Under the pieces are notes generated by a model. That model was not told the DNA's origin. It made no database searches and worked only from the letters and a program-made list of their open reading frames with translations. Positions 21,896-26,004 of a DNA stretch of 26,004 bases are shown here, in pieces. Each line of letters starts with the position of its first letter. Within the stretch, counting starts at the first letter, position 1. Source of the stretch: a virus; the IMG/VR virus record IMGVR_UViG_3300017786_000116, positions 1 to 26,004 of that record, one strand, 5' to 3'. A program made the position numbers and the translations under genes.

Positions 21896-22885
21896 TTAAG
21901 AATCGTAAGTAAAATAAGAAACATCCAATGAAGAAAGGTTAAGAGTAAAGCCTGGGGTAGTATAGGATTCAGTTGACCCGAAAACTGAGGCAAATCCCGC
22001 GTTTGTTGAAGGGTTCCAAGGTGCGTAGGCGTAGTAGGTGAAATGATCTCCACCCCAAGCCCAAGTCCATGAGTTGGGGCTATTACTATTCTGGAGATAA
22101 GCATCAGTATATTTGGGCAGTGCTGTAACTGAATGTCTAGCTTTTGAAACTCTAAGTATGGGGAACGGGGAAGATTCCGCTTGTACGTTAATTACAGCGG
22201 CATTTTGTGGCTGAGATCCTAGATTGTATATAATACCATTTGGATCTTCTGGATAGCCGAAATCGTAAGAAGTATAGCTCACGGATCCATTAGCTCTTTG
22301 AAAGTGGTCTATGTTCTCATAGTTTGGGCCACTCAAATATCCATTACTGAAAGTATGATAGTACCCTCTCATTTTAACAAAATCTTTAAGTCCGTATCCA
22401 ATAAAATTATCAGGGTTAGTGGTTGCTCCGTTATACATAGCTGCAATGAAAACGTTTGTTCCGCCAGAAGTCTTCACCTCGCCAAAAGAACTATTATTAT
22501 ATTCCGCTCTACCTAAATCGTAATTATAATTATCACCTCCAAACCGCGAGTCTTGTGACCTCGTGCTTATTCTTTCTTTTGGTTGCGTTCCGTTTCCAAG
22601 GTCGTCGGCGGTAACGCTCCAATTTCCAGCTAGTCCATTAAACCTGCCATCATCTGCTTCAATAAATGTAGTCGCGCTACCCACCACCTCTATTTTGTAC
22701 AAATTCCAAAATATCTTCATAGCGTTAGCAAGAGAGAGCTTCTTTTCTGCGACGGTAGGCGGGGTCCCTTTTCTCGTCCCTCCTAGGGTCATGTAATCAT
22801 GAGCGCTTGATACATCTACGTTAAACATGGGAAACGGAAATCCGTTTCCCGCTCCTAGCGCTTTGAATGGTGTTGCTATCGGCAT
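21896..22885 (-). CDS. Virion-type protein of unknown function
   Basis: The 329-residue protein begins MPIATPFKALGAGNGFPFPM and is rich in Asn, Gly, Tyr, Ser and Pro, with a middle helix (EKKLSLANAMKIFWNLYKIE) and many aromatic-rich short strands (MRGYYHTFSNGYLSGPNYEN, NSWTWAWGGDHFTYYAYAPW). The composition is that of phage tail-tip, baseplate or fibre proteins. I do not recognise a family. The start follows AGTGTAAA by 8 nt. The frame stays open for 27 further sense codons after the stop, down to a TAA at 21812-21814, and the encoded tail (ending PTTASFTFFDY) resembles this protein's own end (SLDVSYFTYDS). The real C terminus may therefore have been longer, or readthrough may occur. Confidence 0.6.
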   Translation of the reverse strand: MPIATPFKALGAGNGFPFPMFNVDVSSAHDYMTLGGTRKGTPPTVAEKKLSLANAMKIFWNLYKIEVVGSATTFIEADDGRFNGLAGNWSVTADDLGNGTQPKERISTRSQDSRFGGDNYNYDLGRAEYNNSSFGEVKTSGGTNVFIAAMYNGATTNPDNFIGYGLKDFVKMRGYYHTFSNGYLSGPNYENIDHFQRANGSVSYTSYDFGYPEDPNGIIYNLGSQPQNAAVINVQAESSPFPILRVSKARHSVTALPKYTDAYLQNSNSPNSWTWAWGGDHFTYYAYAPWNPSTNAGFASVFGSTESYTTPGFTLNLSSLDVSYFTYDS

Positions 22886-22893
22886 ATCAATTA

Positions 22894-22901
22894 TTTACAC
22901 T
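22894..22901 (-). promoter_or_regulatory. AGTGTAA-type promoter before the 329-residue gene
   Basis: The minus strand reads AAAAAAAAGTGTAAATA; the AGTGTAAA core ends 8 nt before ATG 22885. It lies back to back with the tandem plus-strand motifs at 22917-22933. Confidence 0.63.
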
Positions 22902-22916
22902 TTTTTTTGAGTCCTC

Positions 22917-22933
22917 AGTGTAATTAGTGTAAA
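22917..22933 (+). promoter_or_regulatory. Tandem AGTGTAA motifs before the fibre-like operon
   Basis: AGTGTAAT at 22917-22924 and AGTGTAAA at 22926-22933 are two adjacent copies, 9 bp apart. The second ends 24 nt before ATG 22958, where AAGAAAGAGA provides a possible ribosome site. This is the only tandem pair seen. Confidence 0.6.
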
Positions 22934-22957
22934 GTTCACTAAGAAAGAGATTAAAAT

Positions 22958-24256
22958 ATGGCTACAATAAAAATATCGGATTTACAACAATTCTCATCAG
23001 TAAGTACTGGCGATTTCGCGCTAGTTATAAATACCGAGACAAGGACTCCAAAAAAGATAGCGATATCAGATCTAGTCACTATTGATCGCGATAATATTTT
23101 TTCAAGATATAAATTTTCTCGAGGTTCTTCTCTTACTGGGTTCGATCAATCTTCAATCTCGTTTCAAGCTAAAAACTTAGAAAACCAATTCGTGTATAAC
23201 ATCCCTGAAACAATCACTTTCATCGGATTTTCTGCATCTGCGGGGCTTTTAAATCAAACTTTTAATTTATCAGGAATCAAAGATGACAATTTCTATTGGT
23301 CAGGTACAGATTTCTCTATTCAAAAATCTGGAGAAACTCCACATTGGGACATTTATAGCGGATCAAGTGTTTTGTTTAAACTTACTGGTAATACAACTTA
23401 TCCTCAATTTGGCCCAGTAGATCCATTGACAATTAGTGGTTCTGGGACAAACGAAAGTGGGGTAGTTTCAAGACAAGTAAAAACACAGGACACTCCATTT
23501 TTAACTTCCTCAGTTAACGGAGAAATTACTGGTTTGATAGAGTCTACATTTAATATTAGTCTTCCTACTTTTGAGTCTGCTGAAATAAATTACAAGCATG
23601 GCACAACTTATTACCCTGCATCTAGTTCGGCAAATTTTACATTTAGTAACAATAATGAATCGTTTAAAAGTTTGAACGAAAAGGGGTCTGTCACCTCTAT
23701 TACTACTACTGGCGCGTCAGGTCAAACAATTTTTGAGCTAGATGTTTCGGGCTTTTCAGTTAATAGTATTACAGAGTCTCTTACTGGAAATTTAGGTGAC
23801 TTTAATTTTTCTCAGCCTTTTGTTAATAATTTTCAATTAACTGATAGTATTAAAACAACTGGGGTTATACTTACGGATTCGTATGAACTTTCGCAATATA
23901 AACCCCAACTAGCTATTCATAGCTTAGATATTGATAATGACGGGAATGTTTCTAGCGAAATTGATGTATTGCTTCTTCAAAGATACTTTAATGGGTTGAC
24001 TGGTAACGATTTGGTTTCTGGAATAACCTTTACTACTGGAGTTGGACAACGATATCTTTCGTCAGAAATAGAGAGCTTCATTCAGAGCGGCCTTGATTTA
24101 AATGCTTATGATATAAACGAAGATGGTATTGTCGGATCGGATGATATTACTTTTATTACAGGTTTTATTTCAGGTCTGGCACCCGCCTCTACTGGAAGAA
24201 ATGGATCAAAAGAACCCCACTTAATAAGTAATCTACAAAAATTATTTAATATATAA
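22958..24256 (+). CDS. Fibre-like tail protein with a C-terminal dockerin-like domain
   Basis: The 432-residue protein starts MATIKISDLQQFSSVSTGDF and continues ALVINTETRTPKKIAISDL, the kind of short N-terminal module often found on phage tail fibre or baseplate-wedge proteins. The middle is Ser/Thr/Asn-rich and beta-strand-like. Residues about 318-410 resemble a dockerin: two EF-hand-like Ca loops with following helices, LDIDNDGNVSSEIDVLLLQR (about 323-342) and YDINEDGIVGSDDITFITGF (about 384-403), spaced by about 40 residues. The second loop has acids at positions 1, 5 and 12. In the first, position 12 is Ile, flanked by Glu and Asp. Dockerins bind cohesins; here the domain may stabilise the fibre or join virion parts. 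The stop overlaps the next ATG. Confidence 0.68.
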   Translation: MATIKISDLQQFSSVSTGDFALVINTETRTPKKIAISDLVTIDRDNIFSRYKFSRGSSLTGFDQSSISFQAKNLENQFVYNIPETITFIGFSASAGLLNQTFNLSGIKDDNFYWSGTDFSIQKSGETPHWDIYSGSSVLFKLTGNTTYPQFGPVDPLTISGSGTNESGVVSRQVKTQDTPFLTSSVNGEITGLIESTFNISLPTFESAEINYKHGTTYYPASSSANFTFSNNNESFKSLNEKGSVTSITTTGASGQTIFELDVSGFSVNSITESLTGNLGDFNFSQPFVNNFQLTDSIKTTGVILTDSYELSQYKPQLAIHSLDIDNDGNVSSEIDVLLLQRYFNGLTGNDLVSGITFTTGVGQRYLSSEIESFIQSGLDLNAYDINEDGIVGSDDITFITGFISGLAPASTGRNGSKEPHLISNLQKLFNI

Positions 24257-26004
24257 TGCCTGTAATATACGATATAGAGACCTTATCGCGCACTGGGCTT
24301 TCGCCAAATGATAGCCTTTTCATGCTAGATTCTAGTGATGCAACTATGTCTGGCTCGGGGTCAAATAAATTAGAATCTCTTCAGTTTTTTTCTCAGTCGC
24401 CTGAAACTGCAGAAGAAATATTTTTAAATTTAAGTTTAGACGAAGCTACAGACGAAAATTTAACATTAGAATTTTTTATTACTGGCGGCAATTCAAAATT
24501 TGCCTTCACTGATGACCTTCAATTATCTAAAACTGTTTCTACAACTAGTGGCATCTTTTTAACCGAAAGTGAAATAAGTAGAGTAAAAAGCTCAATAGAG
24601 TCTTTATCCTACATAAGCCTTTCCAATTCCCAATACTCATTTCAAAGAACAATAGACCCGACGCATTATCAGGGCCAAAAAACTTCTTTAATATTTTCTA
24701 ATTTGTCCTCCCTCCAAGCTCACTTAATAGATTTACTTTTGGAAGATAATTTTGATTTTGGCAGACGAGAACTCGAAGCCAATGGCCTAATAAACGATTT
24801 TTTTCAAAGGTCTTCTAGCGCAAATCCTGTTTTTGATATTGCAGAGTTGTTTCCTATTAGTTCTTTGTCTGACGTGGAACCTGGCGAAAGATTTGTAGAC
24901 AATGAAGATGTTATTGTAGAAAGCATAAATGGAGGTGTAAATGAAAATTACAATTTTATGGTAGGTTTTTTAGCTCAAGCTTTAAACACCACTCATTCTT
25001 TTGTAAATTTAGAAATAGCTAAAAAGGTAAAAGCGGGAATTTATGAAGATTATTTTTTCCAAAGATCAACTTTTGTAGAAAATTTTATAGCTGAGTTTGA
25101 TTCCTCTATCGACACAAACATTGTTGCTAACAATTACCTACTTTTACTGAATATAAACCATAAGCACAAGGGGTCATCAATAAAATCATTTAACCTCACT
25201 GCATCGAGTTTGCAGTCGCAAAGTAAAATTATATTGTCGAAATCCTCTCGAGAAAATGTCTTTTCCCAATCTCGTTCAGAATTTGTAGGAACTTTGTCAG
25301 ATGGTCAGATAATAACTGCCCATTTATCTATTTCTGTATCAGATAAAGCTGATGTTAAAAATATAACTTTAGATAACTTTTCGGAACAAAATATAAATCA
25401 AACTTATTCGCTTATCGGCTCAAATCAAGGAAAAGGATTTTATCTTTCCCAAGACGAGAGATTTGAAATAATATATGGGCTGACGGGATCTTCGCCTTCT
25501 GTTGATTCTATAACTTTCGATCAAACCTCGGAAGAATACACAGTTGCATTAGCTGGTCTAGATGGAGGTTTTTCGTATGAAATTGAATTTGATAATATCG
25601 TTAACTCAACTTATAATACTAGCGGTACAATAACGGGCATAAAAACAGATAGTCAAACTTTGCCAATATCTAACAATTTTAAAATTGATCTTATCGAAAC
25701 TGGCGAAAATCAATCGGTGTCTTTTAAATTATTGGAATCTAAAAGCGCGACTTTAAACGTCCCTCAATCTTCTGGTGAATTTTCTTTTGGTGATATAAAG
25801 TTCCTTCGATCCGACAAACTTATTGATTCCCAACAAAATATAAACCCCTCTTGGATAATAAGAAGTTCAGACGTCAGGAAAAATTTTCAAGCCTCAATTG
25901 ATCCCAGCACCGAAAACATTAGTGGAGAAACCTATTTCGTAGCTAGTATAAACAATACTGCTGGTTTAGTTTTTGATATACAAGGTGCTAGCTTTGATTT
26001 TGTA
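24256..26004 (+). CDS. Large fibre- or baseplate-like virion protein, 5' part only
   Basis: The frame opens at ATG 24256 (TAATG overlap with the previous stop) and is open for 583 codons to the window end, so the C terminus is missing. The start MPVIYDIETLSRTGLSPNDS then LFMLDSSDATMSGSGSNKLE parallels the start of the previous protein (a short strand, L-x2-F/L, S-x-x-D-x-x-x-V/L, then a K-containing strand), suggesting the same attachment module. A helical region (about residues 140-290, e.g. NYNFMVGFLAQALNTTHSFV) is followed by long Ser/Thr/Asn-rich beta-type sequence. No enzyme motif is seen. It is translationally coupled to the dockerin-like fibre gene and probably assembles with it. Confidence 0.65.
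   Translation, partial: MPVIYDIETLSRTGLSPNDSLFMLDSSDATMSGSGSNKLESLQFFSQSPETAEEIFLNLSLDEATDENLTLEFFITGGNSKFAFTDDLQLSKTVSTTSGIFLTESEISRVKSSIESLSYISLSNSQYSFQRTIDPTHYQGQKTSLIFSNLSSLQAHLIDLLLEDNFDFGRRELEANGLINDFFQRSSSANPVFDIAELFPISSLSDVEPGERFVDNEDVIVESINGGVNENYNFMVGFLAQALNTTHSFVNLEIAKKVKAGIYEDYFFQRSTFVENFIAEFDSSIDTNIVANNYLLLLNINHKHKGSSIKSFNLTASSLQSQSKIILSKSSRENVFSQSRSEFVGTLSDGQIITAHLSISVSDKADVKNITLDNFSEQNINQTYSLIGSNQGKGFYLSQDERFEIIYGLTGSSPSVDSITFDQTSEEYTVALAGLDGGFSYEIEFDNIVNSTYNTSGTITGIKTDSQTLPISNNFKIDLIETGENQSVSFKLLESKSATLNVPQSSGEFSFGDIKFLRSDKLIDSQQNINPSWIIRSSDVRKNFQASIDPSTENISGETYFVASINNTAGLVFDIQGASFDFV

Noticed and set aside
1-26004. Alternative genetic code or widespread stop recoding
   Set aside because: TAA, TAG and TGA all end well-formed genes at sensible positions; no in-frame stops interrupt recognised domains.
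22958-26004. Diversity-generating retroelement targeting the fibre-like genes
   Set aside because: No reverse transcriptase gene and no template/variable repeat pair was seen in the window.

Overview
This 26 kb window is part of the virion-morphogenesis region of a tailed dsDNA bacteriophage (Caudoviricetes), probably a large, AT-rich virus with T4-style late gene control. The evidence is an uninterrupted series of head, neck, packaging and tail genes, short intergenic gaps, ATGA and TAATG overlaps, and a divergent sigma factor. No bacterial housekeeping gene, tRNA, rRNA, CRISPR array or insertion sequence was seen. The standard genetic code fits, with TAA, TAG and TGA all used as stops. The host cannot be named from the sequence. 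A strong Shine-Dalgarno precedes terL, while many operon-first genes have no SD.

Layout. 1-2386 (minus): start of the tape measure protein, two candidate tail-assembly-chaperone genes and a small gene. 2432-5812 (plus): two neck/connector candidates, a virion-type protein and a tail-tube protein with a C-terminal Ig-like domain, closed by a terminator at 5857-5885. 5955-20807 (minus, in order of transcription): a tail-tube paralogue, PhoH, a zinc-ribbon protein, a late sigma factor, a tandem-repeat DNA-binding candidate for the small terminase, a C2H2-ERCC4 nuclease, large terminase, portal, a fibre-bearing decoration protein, a small unknown, prohead protease fused to scaffold, a short decoration protein, major capsid protein, terminator, two SAP-like proteins and an adaptor candidate. 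20808-21020: a divergent control region. 21021-26004: a third tail-tube-like protein (plus), an unknown virion-type protein (minus) and two fibre-like proteins (plus), the first with a dockerin-like C terminus and the second running off the end.

Main observations. The heptamer AGTGTAA occurs ten times by eye on the two strands, always between genes and nearly always just upstream of the first gene of a transcription unit. Five sites, counting one TGTGTAA variant, sit exactly 7 nt from the start codon. This looks like a late promoter, plausibly read by the sigma factor at 18229-18900. A variant, ACTGTAAACAATA, precedes both the main tail-tube gene and an internal ATG in the protease-scaffold ORF. 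That points to separate high-level expression of scaffold, decoration and capsid proteins. Other notable points are an ERCC4 nuclease with a canonical C2H2 finger inside the packaging operon, two decoration proteins of which one carries an inserted domain, three tail-tube paralogues, and a neck-tail block on the strand opposite to its usual neighbours.
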